From Siphonodentalium dalli (lineage: Eukaryota > Mollusca > Scaphopoda > Gadilida > Siphonodentaliidae): a DNA stretch of 64,000 nucleotides. The DNA lies in NCBI GenBank assembly GCA_032622095.1, contig CP136062.1, positions 202,333,959 through 202,397,958 of the forward strand. Direction: 5' to 3'. The stretch's first letter is position 1. Each line of letters starts with the position of its first letter. Below are positions 47,299 through 58,371 of the stretch, in pieces. Below the pieces are notes generated by a model. The model was not told the origin of the DNA. It worked only from the letters and a program-made list of their open reading frames with translations, and did not search any database. The position numbers and the translations under genes are program-made.

Positions 47299-48823
47299 GC
47301 AGTATAGATATAAGATAACTTTCAGTCAGAGGCACACGCCAACAGCAGCTTCTATTACCAATAATTGACATTTGCTCATTTGGACCACACATCGATCCGT
47401 TCGAAAATAACAAACGCATGCATCAAATTAATAAAGATAATAAATAAAGATAATGAATAAAGATAAACCAGTAGATCTAGGGAAAAAATAAATAAATAAA
47501 ATTTACAGAATATATACGTATAAATACGTATATGTACGCTATATATAGAAAGTCATATGTCACATGCATGCGGATATACGCTGGATCGGTGTTCTTTATT
47601 GCCCCAGACATATTTCGCACACACATGATCGTAGTTATTTGCAGTAGAAGAACGTCTTTAACAGTTATGTCTTATTAACGTAGAGGGTTGTTTGGAGACC
47701 GCCGTCTGCTCAAATACACTGATTGATTTTACAGCAGGTGATTATGCTGATTTACACAAACTTTTTCGAAGATACTGACTCAAAAGAGTCTACACTAATC
47801 ATTTCATATAACAAATATGTTGGTGTTGTTGTAAGTGATATTCAACGTGTCCGGGAAGAGATATCACGTCTTTAGTGATAAATTAACTAATCCCTTTCTT
47901 TGCGAAGTACACAAAAAATTTAAACCGCAGTTGACGTACGACGCGTTATTTCACGAACCAGCCAATGGTATTGCAATTGGCGATAAACATGTTATCCCGT
48001 CCATCACTCACTGAATTGCATTGCAATGCAGATCGACTGAGAGCAATAAGGAGCGATAAATGTCTCAACGCTACATTAATAGCGGGTAAGCGTATCATAT
48101 TATGTTGTATCGAATAACCATAATAACAGAGTGTCCCTTTGTTGGGTCGCCGTTAAATGATAATTCTTTTTAGATAAAACCTCATGTCGACTTTTAATGA
48201 CTGACTTCTGAGCTATTGCTGGAGTCGTCTTACTCGAGAGGCCCATTCAACTTTCATCTTAGATACTAACAGCGATGTCATGATATCCGTAAAAATCCGA
48301 CGTTTTGCTTGTTAGTTAGGAGTGACGGTCTGTAGTCGTACGAACTAGCAATGTTAAGAATGTGAACCAACGCAAGTAGTCGGTCGCGCATTGCGAAAAC
48401 TTCGATTTGATTCAAGACTGAATATATATTAGATTTCTTTTGTCCGTGATGAAATCCATACAGGACTAAATTACTTGCATTCAATTCCAATGGAAAAATA
48501 TGTGTTAATATAAAGCATTTTCTTGTACAAAAAGATCCTGTCCCGGGAGGGGGTGGGGGCAAATACTTATACCGTATGTCGATAAATAAGTTGAGTACTT
48601 TTGTACGGAGTGGATACCCCACATGCATGTAAACACATCCTGACTGTAACCCGAGTCACATAACTTGCCCCTGGAAAAATGAAAGATTGATAAGTTATGG
48701 TTTAACGCTATGCCATATCACGACAGAAACAGATCGTCAAAAACAATTGTGGCGAAGCAGCTGTTTACATAAATCAGACATGGGATCAAACTAAAAATAT
48801 GACTTACATATTTACAAGTAATA
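47299..48823. other. little recognised; A-rich ATAAAGATAA run at 47430-47500
   Basis: A low-complexity (AATAAAGAT)n-like run lies at about 47428-47500. A minus-strand frame of 116 codons (48628-48278) is unrecognised. Otherwise nothing. Confidence 0.4.
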
Positions 48824-48991
48824 CACCCTTCTGATTGGAGCTTCCTGAAATTTTGCGAAAACCATGTGCCAATGTATTCTCTTATATATGCCTTGACATT
48901 GTGAGTAGTACATTCTATTACATATGCGAGGTGCATGGAGCGCATGACCTTTAATGCTGGACCAGCGCAGCTCCCGCCATGAAAGTGTTAA
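48824..48991 (-). mobile_element. T4 copy 4, hairpins largely lost
   Basis: Right border GGACCAGCGCAGCTCCCGCC then ATGAAAGTG-TTAA. Left border ACCCTTCTGATTGGAGCTTC is the diverged CCCTTCCATGACTGGAG end. TGCCAATGTATTCTCTTATA marks the remaining half hairpin. Confidence 0.65.
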
Positions 48992-49129
48992 GTATCCCAT
49001 GTCTGTTTAAGAACTCGTGTTAAAAGGGCTACACACGGTTATAAACGTTGTATTTGTGTCCAACACAACCATTGAACTTGCAATAACATTCTGAACTGTC
49101 ACCGAACTGCACTAATAAATAATGAGTTG

Positions 49130-49260
49130 ATTTCGGTGTAACCAGGGCATGGAACAACATATCCTCGTGCAAATAGCTTCATATTGGACCTAAATATTCA
49201 CATAGGTTTATATTGGACTTATTTAATTATGAAATAAGCCCATGGTAGACTTTATAACAC
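49130..49260 (-). repeat. G-family fragment
   Basis: ACATATCCTCGTGCAAATAG, CATATTGGACCTAAATATTC and ATGAAATAAGCCCA in the order of the complement of the G copy at 57.7 kb. Confidence 0.65.
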
Positions 49261-49327
49261 ATTATAAAGAGCGTACATATAAGTCGATTAAGGTTAATTT
49301 TGAGTGTAAACAAAGTATGCCGACATA

Positions 49328-49785
49328 TGACCCGCCATATCAAATCCAGTCGTAAAGTCGGGATTTTTTTACCCTGTGCCAATGCATTCTCTTATATATG
49401 CGAGTCGACCATAGGTCGCCTCGCATATATAAGAGAATGCATTGGCCTAACAATTTTTTATCATTTTTTTTAAATAAATGTTTCTTACAATTTTTAGGAC
49501 ATAAAATAAAAAACATCCATTACCATGCAGGGAGCCCCACACATATATAGAAGCACATAGAAGAGTGTCGTCTGTTCATGTTTGTCTGGGGCTCTGTATG
49601 GGTGAAATTATAAAATTGTTAAAGAATACAAGAAAAAATTATTAAAATTGTAAAAAATTGTTAGGCCAATGCATTCTCTTATATATGCGAGGCGACCTAT
49701 GGTCGACTCGCATATATAAGAGAATGCATTGGCACAGGGTGAAAAAAATCCCGACTTACGACTGGATTTGATATGGCGGGTCACA
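49328..49785 (+). mobile_element. T2 copy a: double-hairpin MITE with TGTGACCCGCC ends
   Basis: Long terminal inverted repeats: GACCCGCCATATCAAATCC, AGTCGGGATTTTTTT, ACCCTGTGCCAATGC, then a hairpin identical to that of T1. The spacer is unlike T1 in its middle (GGGAGCCCCACACATATATA, TTGTCTGGGGCTCTG) but T1-like at one side (AAATTGTTAAAGAAT). A second inverted hairpin and the right TIR follow. The left tip has lost two bases. TA precedes it (49326-49327). Confidence 0.85.
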
Positions 49786-50370
49786 CATGAGCTTATTTGT
49801 GTTATGTAAATAAGCGCAATATGTGCTTATTTTTAGGAGAACCGGCTGCATTGACAGATACATGTGTGTGGACTGCAGTCTGGGTGAACGTCGACTCTAT
49901 ATTTGAAATATGTTGTAATGAATATTTAGGTATGAGTTTACTCAGACTGTGTGGACTGGTGTTTGTTATATGTTCGTTGCTCACTCTGGAGGTTGTAGCG
50001 TGTAATATACTCAAATATAGGTCGATATTATTTTATTTAATTGAACAAACATTTGCTTTATATGAAGACTGTACCTCATAATGTAGTGAACAATATTTCT
50101 GTTAACGTTGACGCCGCCAAAGATGTTGTTGAAGTAATCGGTTTGTATTGTTCAAGGACATTACATTTTTTTAATAGAACGTTTTAAATCTTCCGTATTT
50201 TGCTGTATTTCCCAAAAATACTTTTCACGGACAATTTCAAGTTGTCGTTGTGATGCAATCGCCGCATGCCACGAAGCCCATGTGTTCTATGGGTCTTAAT
50301 TCGTGGTGATGATGCCATCATGATGGTGTGACTAACTTCCCATATACTTTGACCGGAACTAGTTCCCAAC
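49786..50370. other. no recognised feature
   Basis: The start contains G-like AATAAGC pieces (to about 49850: GGAGAACCGGCTG). A 94-codon plus frame (49797-50081) has a hydrophobic stretch but no recognised family and overlaps an antisense frame. Confidence 0.35.
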
Positions 50371-50601
50371 TTAACCCTTTCTTTACTAAATGGATTCTCC
50401 AATTCAGTTATAAAAGGAATGATCTATTATTCACCCGGAGGGGTTTTCGGGAAAATTAACAGACGACAGATAATACAAGTATAGAAGGAGTCCTATTTAC
50501 TGGAGGGAAATGCTCATTATGGTAGTTTGTTGAAATTAGTATCTGAACATGTCCTAAGGGATAACTACTCATCACTAAGTATTTAGTATAGAAATTGCTA
50601 A
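50371..50601 (+). mobile_element. T5 copy c, near complete
   Basis: TTAACCCTTTCTTTACTAAA at the left, AATTCAGTTATAAAAGGAAT, AGACGACAGATAATACAAGT, TACTGGAGGGAAATG, and ACTCATCACTAAGTATTTAG with TATAGAAATTGCTAAG at the right (TTAA mutated to CTAA). The ends are weakly inverted (TTTACTAAAT / ATTTAGTA). Confidence 0.7.
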
Positions 50602-50724
50602 GCGAAATCCATGTTCACCCCTTGTTGCATGTTAAAATTGTCCGACTGGTAAACACGAGGTGCGTTAAGATGTTAAAACAAATGTCACACAAACGACAGC
50701 GTGAAGAAGAATGGTGTGCTTAGA

Positions 50725-51020
50725 AAACCATGTGCCAATGCATTCTCTTATATAGGAGAATGCTTTGGCCTAACACATTTTATATTATGTTTTATAACGG
50801 TTAAAGAATGTAAGAAAAGATGATAAAAATTTATATTTATTGTTAAAGAATGTAAGAAATAATGAGAAAAAATGAGAAAAATTAGGAAAAAATGAGAAAA
50901 AAAAAAGAGAATTTGTTTAAAGAATATCAGAAAAAATGAATTTTTTTTTTATGGAATGTAAGAAAAAGTTATTCAAAAAACGATAAAAATTGTTAAAGAA
51001 TGTAAGAAAAAATTTAAAAT
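50725..51020 (+). mobile_element. solo half-hairpin with expanded spacer (T1/T2-derived)
   Basis: TGTGCCAATGCATTCTCTTA TATAGGAGAATGC is a collapsed hairpin (50734-50770). After TAACACATTTTATATT comes a run of TGTTAAAGAATGTAAGAAA units to about 51020, the T1/T2 spacer motif amplified with G/A-rich filler. There is no second hairpin and no TIR of either family. Confidence 0.6.
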
Positions 51021-52291
51021 ATGATAATAAACCCCAGTCCTTAACCAACTCACCTATCTGGTCATTCCACCCTATTACTGCCCTGTCCTTGGATCAGGAT
51101 GGCCCGAGAGAAAACGTTATGCAATGTACGGGAGAATACTCTAGTCTTATTCTGGATAAATACTTGGCACCAGCAGGCAAGCATATAGCATCAGCGTAGT
51201 GTCGTGTCGGATCTAAAAGGTTCTAAATGTATGGAGGGGTGTCGACGGCTGGATGCTTTTGCGCACTCTTAAAGTTCAGGGTATCTTCAACATGATACAT
51301 TCTGATACATTCAGCAACAATACGACATCAATTAGGCATATGTTGTCGCAGCAGTCTCATTAAAATACTAAATATTTACTAAGTCAATTGATATTATATA
51401 TGCTAGAGTTATTTCTATGGTGTATGCTGCACATTGGATAATAAGTGCACATTAGTGCAGATGGCGCACACTGCAGTAGGCCACTGGAAACTATGGTTGT
51501 TGTTATTGTTTGTATGATCTGAACCAATTGGAGTTGGTGGGTTCTTGTTGTGCAAGGGGTTTGGGGCCCTTCTATATTACCTCACGGCTTGATACTGCTG
51601 CTGTTTGATCTGGAGTGTGTATGCACTTAAGGCGTGTGGGGCATTATGTCAGAATGGACGTCTTCGGCGAAGGAATTTTTGTTTAATTATGTATACCGTA
51701 TTCGGAGATATAATCCACTGGTTACCTCTTGGCCGAGAAACCAGTCACGTCGGATTTAAGTACAGCTGGCTTTCTGGTTTTTTTTAAAGAAAATATATGA
51801 AGATAAATGGAGATAATATTCTGGTCACCGCGACATGCACTTGAGTATCTACACAATCGTGTTATCAGATTTGAGGTTCAAAATCAGGAACGTTGGGAAT
51901 TTCAAGAATGATTATACTACATTGTTTTGGACATTTTAATATAAATTTAATTGATATTATGTGATATCCAGGTGACATAATTTAATATGAAACATTCTGC
52001 ACTTAGTTGTAAATTTCCGACATGGAAGACAAGACGCTTCAATATCTTGAGTGACTTCACAGCCGTGCTACATTTATGGGTCAGAACCAAGATATTTGCA
52101 AGTTTCAAGCGTGAACGATATACTTGCATAAAATCCTTAGATAACAGTTTCTGACTTTCGAAATCTGAAATCTGAAATCTTTCATATCAAATAGGGGCGG
52201 TAATGATCGCAAAGTTTTTATACTAAATTTGAAATTCGTTGAACTAGTGTCAGACAACTTTTACTTGAGGAAAGGGTTCCATGTGGAGTTT
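51021..52291. other. no recognised feature
   Basis: No gene or shared repeat. All frames are under 75 codons. Confidence 0.4.
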
Positions 52292-52383
52292 GCAGAATGA
52301 GGTCCCCATAGGGTGAATTTAGTTATGCTATCCCGCATAGCGGACTAGCATCACTAAATGCATCCTATGGGACCTCATTCTGC
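52292..52383. repeat. 92-bp foldback, GCAGAATGAGGTCCC arms
   Basis: GCAGAATGAGGTCCCCATAG pairs with CTATGGGACCTCATTCTGC, with further pairing inward. A sister hairpin is at 52548-52638, 165 bp away. Possibly a tiny MITE. Confidence 0.75.
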
Positions 52384-52547
52384 TTAGGCCCAATATTCTC
52401 TGGAACGTTTCTTTATTATCAAATTTCTATAGAAAGTTATTCACATAGATCCCATTTCTGTTCAGTTTAGTTTCTCTATTTCCCAAATTGGCAGACGACA
52501 CATTGCATAACCGAGGTTCCCAATGGGTGTACATCACAATATCATCA

Positions 52548-52638
52548 CAGAATGAGGTCCCAATATGGTGAATTTGTTGATGCTAGCCCGCTGTGCAGGA
52601 TAGTGCCACTAAATTCACCATCTTGGGACCTCATTCTG
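52548..52638. repeat. 91-bp foldback, sister of 52292-52383
   Basis: CAGAATGAGGTCCCAATATG pairs with ATCTTGGGACCTCATTCTG and has GGTGAATTT/AAATTCACC inside. The sequence between the arms differs from the first hairpin. Confidence 0.75.
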
Positions 52639-52703
52639 CAAATGACAGGCACACTTAACTCAGGCTTGCCTAGGCGGAGCTCCAAAATAACATATGAACC
52701 CCT

Positions 52704-53078
52704 CCCTTTACCCAACAAACCGACCAAAAACGGCCAAATAAAGCTGCAACAGCCTAAATTATCTTGGGTCTGTCTCAATAATATGGATATCATTGGAACC
52801 GGCTCATTGACCACATTGTGATGGTTACAGATATGCCATGTGCCAATGCATTCTCTTATATATGCGAGTCGACCATAGGTCGCCTCGCATATATAAGAGA
52901 ATGCATTGGCCTAAATTTTAACACTTTTTACCATTTTTTCTTACATTCTTTAACAATTTTATAATTTTTAATGTGTTAAGCCAATGCATTCTCTTATATA
53001 TGCGAGGCTACCTATGGTCGACTCGCATATATAAGAGAATGCATTGGCACAGGGCCGTTCTGTTGGGTAAAGTGTTAA
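52704..53078 (-). mobile_element. T1 copy 7, left TTAA lost
   Basis: Minus orientation. CCCTTTACCCAACAAACCG at the left is preceded by CCCCT where TTAA is expected; the right end GTTGGGTAAAGTG-TTAA keeps it with one TIR mismatch. Both hairpins are present, with one change (GAGGCTACC). Sequence resembling a T5 end (TTAACCTTTTCTATACTAAA) starts in the same right TTAA. Confidence 0.8.
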
Positions 53079-54044
53079 CCTTTTCTATACTAAATCGGGG
53101 ACCAACCCAGAGGGCGACTTGGGAGATATCTTCTCCATATAATGGGAAATTCGACTGACACACGAGAGTCTGGTTAGTTGGAAATTTACCGGCCAACAGT
53201 ATCAACTACGCACATGGACTCAAGTCATAGAGGCAGTCATACAAAAGACATGTAATATAGTAGCAAATATGACAAAAAATGCGTCTCGTTTCATCTTGTC
53301 AGTTCACACCCGTCGGGGATTTGACTTTAAAGGGTGCCTTGTTCCGCCTTCCAGTTTGCCGAACATTCGTATCTAGCTCATCGCCAAAACACAGACACCT
53401 GTTACAGGAGGTGTATTGTTGAGAATCCACCCAGATCTTAGCTTACAAGTCTGTGATTCATTGCCAGGCAAGGATTTCTTATCTCTCAAATCAACCATAT
53501 TTCGTGTGCTGATAACACCGTCACTAGCGGATTCGCGGTTTTATGCTTCCCCGTAATAAAAGAAAACAACTGTTTGTGTCTGTTCTTATCGTGCGATACA
53601 ATGTGGAACAACTCAATTTACAAACGTCAGAGATCCGATTCAGCTTTGTTCCAATTGTGTGGCAGTAAGGCTCATGTTAATTAAACTTCTGCATACCGTC
53701 AACTGAGAGTCCCATTTTACAATGTAATAATGCGCAATGAATTTGTTTTGTTAACTGTTTTCCGAAAGACTGAATTGTAAGGTGCAATTGTGGAACTATT
53801 AGATTGAATTTCATGCTTTCTTTCAACATTACAATACTTTTAAAGCAATGAACACTTATTGAGTTATATTTACTGCCGACGGCATCCCTTCGACACCTAA
53901 TCTACGGAATGTTTATGTCATCGTCTAAAATCTATCATGGACAAAGTCGTTCACATTTATGCTAAGATGTTAGTGTTATTTTGATATTTTAAACGGACAT
54001 GGCTCATTCGAACTTCGAAAACAAATTCTACGTAATTTGGAGCG
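53079..54044. other. no recognised feature
   Basis: Apart from the possible T5 tip at 53075-53096, nothing was recognised. Confidence 0.4.
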
Positions 54045-54415
54045 ACGGTTACGATAGGTCGACAAATAACGGACTATTGATATACCGGCTGCATATGTTC
54101 TGATAAACACTTGCCAAAGTCACAGCAATTTTTCAGTCGTTTTCAACTTTTCCCCAGAAGTCAGACTGACGCTCTTTATTGCTACCATATCAGGAACATA
54201 CTACCACGGAACGATCTTTTCTGGTCCATGTCGTGCAAATGGCTGTTTTGTGTTTGGGACCCAGTTGTATTTTTCATTACTTCAATACGTCTTTTTGGGT
54301 TACATAACGCTCGTAGAAAGGTAGTTAAGATATTTATCGACCTATTTCATTACCAAGAAAAATTCAAAAGCGAAAAATATTATGTGTATTTTGGAGCGCA
54401 AACCGACATGTGACT
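54045..54415 (+). repeat. T9 dispersed repeat, copy 3
   Basis: The most complete copy by eye: TAGGTCGACAAATAACGGAC, TTGCCAAAGTCACAGCAATT, GACGCTCTTTATTGCTACCA, TATCAGGAACATAC, ACTTCAATACGTCTTTTTGG, TCGTAGAAAGGTAG, TATTTATCGACCTATTTCAT and GTGTATTTTGGAGCGCAAA. The 100-codon plus frame inside it is incidental. Confidence 0.65.
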
Positions 54416-54503
54416 TTAAAGGAAATTTCCAGCACTTTGGTTCTGTATATTCCGATTATCTCACTAAAGTACGTGGGAAATATTGTATGGGGAAGCTTAT
54501 AAA

Positions 54504-56580
54504 TGTGACCCGCCATATCAAATCCAGTCGTAAGTCGTTTTTTTTTTACCCTGTGCCAATGCATTCTCTTATATATGCGAGTCGACCATAGGTCGCCTCG
54601 CATATATAAGAGAATGCATTGGCCTAACAATTTTTTATCATTTTTTTTAAATAAATGTTTCTTACAATTTATAGGACATAAAATAAAAAAACATCCATTA
54701 CCCTGCCGGGAGCCCCACATATATATAGAAGCATATAGAAGAGTGTCGTCTGCTCATGTTTGTCTGGGGCTCTGTATGGGTGAAATTATAAAATTGTTAA
54801 AGAATACAAGAAAAAATTATTAAAATTGTAACAAAATTGTTAGGCCAATGCATTCTCTTATATATGCGAGGCGACCTATGGTCGACTCGCATATATAAGA
54901 TAATGCATTGGCACCAGGGGGGGGGGGTCGCGCACAAAAATTCCATATATGAGGCGGGGGTGGGTGGGTCATTTCACCCGGAAAAAATGCGTAAATGACC
55001 AAAAATGCAAATTTTTTCCTCCACTTAAAATCACTGTTTTTGTGTTCATGTAATCTGTTAATATCAACCATATGACACACTATGCTATTTAAAACATACT
55101 AACCAGAACTAACTACCATTTAGGGGTGTATGTATGCTGATGTATGTCAAAATTAATGTACCAGATTTCGACGGATGAAAGATATATTATATAAGCATAA
55201 TTATGAAATGCATGATTACCATCTTCTGTTCTTAATCCACATAATGGATATTATTTGTTATCAAGATAAACTTGATGATACAAACAAAAATAACAGTTCC
55301 ACTATATTCCACTGGTTTAAAACTATAAAACAAAATAACTCATACAAAAAGTTCATACTATTTGGATAACAGTATGAAAACTTAGCCTTTTGTGATATTA
55401 AATCAACCACAGTTATTATTCACAAGTCTAAGCAGTTAGGTACTGTACACATACCTGTAATAAGGTAGTATATCTTGGAGTTCCAGTTATTTGACTGCCA
55501 ATACATATGGTATTGTAATTATTAGTTGTTTGTTCATTATTGGTTGCTTTGATATTCAATTTAGGATATAGCAGGATAGAGCAATGTAACTATAAAAGTA
55601 GCTTTTGGTATTAAAGTCTCAACTTATTCCATATGCAACATAAAGCTAGAATATAAACATGACTAATATGAACTTTGTTCTTGAAACTAATTATAAATCA
55701 TACTAACCTGGATCAAACTGCACAGGTAATCTATGCAACTCTCTTCATGCGAACTTTCTCAGAGTCACATATCTCAACTGAACAGTCTGATCCAGGATGC
55801 TTGTTCTTATAATGGGTTTCCATGTGATACGTCCAGTAAACCACATTGCACAGGGGTGCCTACATGTATACAGACGGTTTGTACAAGGTGACCGTGGCTT
55901 GGATATCTCTGCTGGCTTTAAACTAAACTTTATACTCTGATAATAAGTTAATAATACTACCAATTTTTCGCTAATATTGGTATATGTCAATCTGCAAACC
56001 AACATGACATACATACATGTATTTAGACTGAGCTGCTGTGAGTGTGACTTTCCTTGGCTTGGGTCCCAGATGAAATTTGTTCTACCCCTATTACTACAGT
56101 ATTACTATTGGGCCTTGACTCTAAAACATCTTATACTATTGTTATATAAAAGAATATGGAGTTATTGAGGATATCAGGAAATGTATTACCTCGTAATTAT
56201 TATGTTTTATGGCATTATGCCCAATGTTTTTAAGTGCATGCGTTCAGCATTTCCACATTTTATACTAATAGAATTATCTCCCTTTAGGTTTACTAAAATG
56301 CTGGGAATAGTATTAAATAATAAGAAATGGAACAATTCTTTGCTAGGCTTTGATTTGGTTTATATTTTATGTTTTTTGTAAGATTTTGGGGGGTGGGTCC
56401 CAAAAATTGGGCGGAAAAAAAAAGAAAAAAATTGCAGGTAGAGGGGTGGTGGGTCCCCGAAAGGGGCAAAAACATTTTTTTCGCCCTATATATGTAAAAA
56501 AAAATCCGCGACCCCCCCCCCCTGTTGGCACAGGGTAAAAAAATCTCGACTTACGATTGGATTTGATATGGCGGGTCACA
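54504..56580 (+). mobile_element. T2 copy b, split by a hAT-like insertion
   Basis: The left part 54504-54914 has the TGTGACCC end, both hairpins and the T2 spacer. The right part 56525-56580 resumes at TTGGCACAGGGTAAAAAA and runs to the TTGATATGGCGGGTCACA end followed by TA. Between them lies the 1.6-kb element 54915-56524. The three uninterrupted T2 copies show the original junction GCATTGGCACAGGGT. Confidence 0.9.
54915..56524. mobile_element. 1.6-kb hAT-like insertion with poly-G ends
   Basis: Left end CAGGGGGGGGGGGTCGCG and complemented right end CAGGGGGGGGGGGGGTCGCG, then CATATATGAGGCG / CATATATAGGGCG, form a ~42-bp imperfect TIR. ATTGGCAC is on the left (54907-54914) and TTGGCAC on the right (56525-56531), which fits an 8-bp target duplication that has lost one A. 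CAGG ends plus an 8-bp duplication favour hAT. The interior has only short frames and no transposase I recognise, so it is non-autonomous. Confidence 0.75.
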
Positions 56581-56690
56581 TATTCTTGACTCATATTAAT
56601 TCTTTTTATATATTTTCTGTTGAATATAGAAGTCGACGGCCCCATAAATGGCTGTATTTAGGTACAGTCTGCCTTTATAAGATGTCACCG
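56581..56690 (+). repeat. T10 dispersed repeat, diverged
   Basis: ATATTTTCTGTTGAATATAG, GGCCCCATAAATGGCTG and TTTAGGTACAGTCTGCC follow the T10 order. It starts right after the T2 end. Confidence 0.5.
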
Positions 56691-56773
56691 GGAAGTTCAA
56701 TGAGAGTTTATAGTTTAATTGCCTATGACAAATAACCACACGGGTGTCATATCTACTCGCCATGCATCGGAAG

Positions 56774-56990
56774 TACAGTAATGCCCTAAATAATCGACTC
56801 CTTAACCACAGCAGAATTATGTGTATTTTTTCAGGATTTAGTCGGAAATATGGCTTGTTGCCATTCATCGGAAAGCCCTCAGTGAGAGCTTTCCGGTAAA
56901 TGGCAACAAGCCATATTTCCGACTAAATCCTGAAAAATTACACATAATTCTGCGGTGGTTAAGGAGTCGATTATTTAGGGCATTACTGTA
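56774..56990. mobile_element. C copy 6, variant subfamily
   Basis: 217-bp palindrome with TA borders. Both arms carry GCCCTAAATAATCGACTCC and the inner change ATTATGTGTA, neither found in most copies. A few unmatched changes exist (GGTAAATGG, TGCGGTGG). Confidence 0.85.
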
Positions 56991-57362
56991 TTGCAAATAA
57001 AGCTGTTTGAACATGTGCAGCTTAGTAATAAATGGAAGGCGCTATTATTTTCTGATAAAAGTACATTGCTGCGATGGACGAGAAACAAATCCTCAAATAA
57101 CAGTTGCCTTGGTGCAATTTCACAATCTGAGATCGGGTGCACTTGACTTGGAACATGTTCTGTTGAATTGGTTTAATGCCCGAGCTGTTAGGTGATAACA
57201 CCCCCGCCAGCCTCGAACTAATAGAGGCAAGACTGCTGTAGGTCACAGGTGGTTTAAAGTGGCATGTAACAACCACGATACAAACTTAACGAATAATTGC
57301 TCGATTATGCCACGCTGTATACATAGATAGTAATAGGCCAATAAATATGTTTAATTATAACA
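56991..57362. other. no recognised feature
   Basis: An 84-codon minus frame (57276-57022) overlaps a 62-codon plus frame. Neither is recognised. Confidence 0.35.
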
Positions 57363-57367
57363 ATATA

Positions 57368-57757
57368 GCAGCCTGTTCTCGCGGATATAAGCTCATATAG
57401 TGCACTTATTTCATGAGACTGAAATAAGCTCATATTGGCATTATCTAGATTAATTAAGCCCAATATGGACCTAAACGCTGGTTATTAAAGCAACAATAGA
57501 TGGAACTTTTCAATAAGAACTAAGCCCGTATTGTGCTTATTTTGACGAGAACAGGCTGGAAAATAACACGAATAAACCAACTCACGGTTTACCAGCTGTC
57601 GCTCTTTAAAATGTGTTTTCACTGTGGCCCGCGTCATGGAACGGAATAACGGGTATAAGTCCACTGTGGACTTATTTCAGAATCAACTAAGTCCAATCTG
57701 AACTTCTGTGAATATTTAGGTTCCTATTTGCACGAGGATATGTTGATACAAGACATA
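57368..57757 (+). repeat. G-family copy, with MITE-like unit at 57368-57559
   Basis: CAGCCTGTTCTCGCGG (57369) is inverted to ACGAGAACAGGCTGG (to 57559), the same TIR as 17485-17683. It continues with CACTGTGGCCCGCGTCATGG, AACGGAATAACGGGTATAAG, GGACTTATTTCAGAATCAAC and TTTGCACGAGGATATGTTGA, then ends at the T2 copy c insertion. Confidence 0.7.
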
Positions 57758-58217
57758 TGTGACCCGCCATATCAAATCCAGTCCGTAAGTCGGGATTTTT
57801 TTTACCCTGTGCCAATGCATTCTCTTATATATGCGAGTCGACCATAGGTCGCCTCGCATATATAAGAGGATGCATTGGCCTAACAATTTTTTACAATTTT
57901 AATAATTTTTTCTTGTATTCTTTAACAATTTTATAATTTCACCCATACATAGCCCCAGACAAACATGAGCAGACGACACTCTTCTATGCTTCTATATATG
58001 TGTGGGGCTCCCTGCAGGGTAATGGATGTTTTTTATTTTATGTCCTAAAAATTGTAAGAAACATTTTTTTTTTTTTAAATGATAAAAAATTGTTAGGCCA
58101 ATGCATTCTCTTATATATGCGAGGCGACCTATGGTCGACTCGCATATATAAGAGAATGCATTGGCACAGGGTAAAAAAAATCCCGACTTACGACTGGATT
58201 TGATATGGCGGGTCACA
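57758..58217 (-). mobile_element. T2 copy c
   Basis: 460 bp from TGTGACCCGCCATATC to GATATGGCGGGTCACA, with TA immediately outside both ends (57756-57757, 58218-58219). The spacer is in minus orientation relative to copies a and b. Both hairpins are intact, with one change (AGAGGATGC). Confidence 0.9.
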
Positions 58218-58288
58218 TATACTTAGACCCCTGAACGGTTTGATGTCTGAAAATATGTGCTGTATTTATACATCCTGGTCCCATTCTT

Positions 58289-58371
58289 GGGGGGGGGGGG
58301 CAAACATTGTATCACCAATAACGTTAATGTTTTATTGGTGGTGCCCCCGGGGGTGATGGGTGGGGGCAGGG
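58289..58371 (+). other. G-rich tract with possible G-quadruplex
   Basis: A G12 run (58289-58300) and the run GGGGGTGATGGGTGGGGGCA GGG (58349-58371), which has four G3+ blocks with loops of 1-4 bases. Between them ATCACCAATAA pairs with TTATTGGTGGT. Structure is inferred from motif only. Confidence 0.6.
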
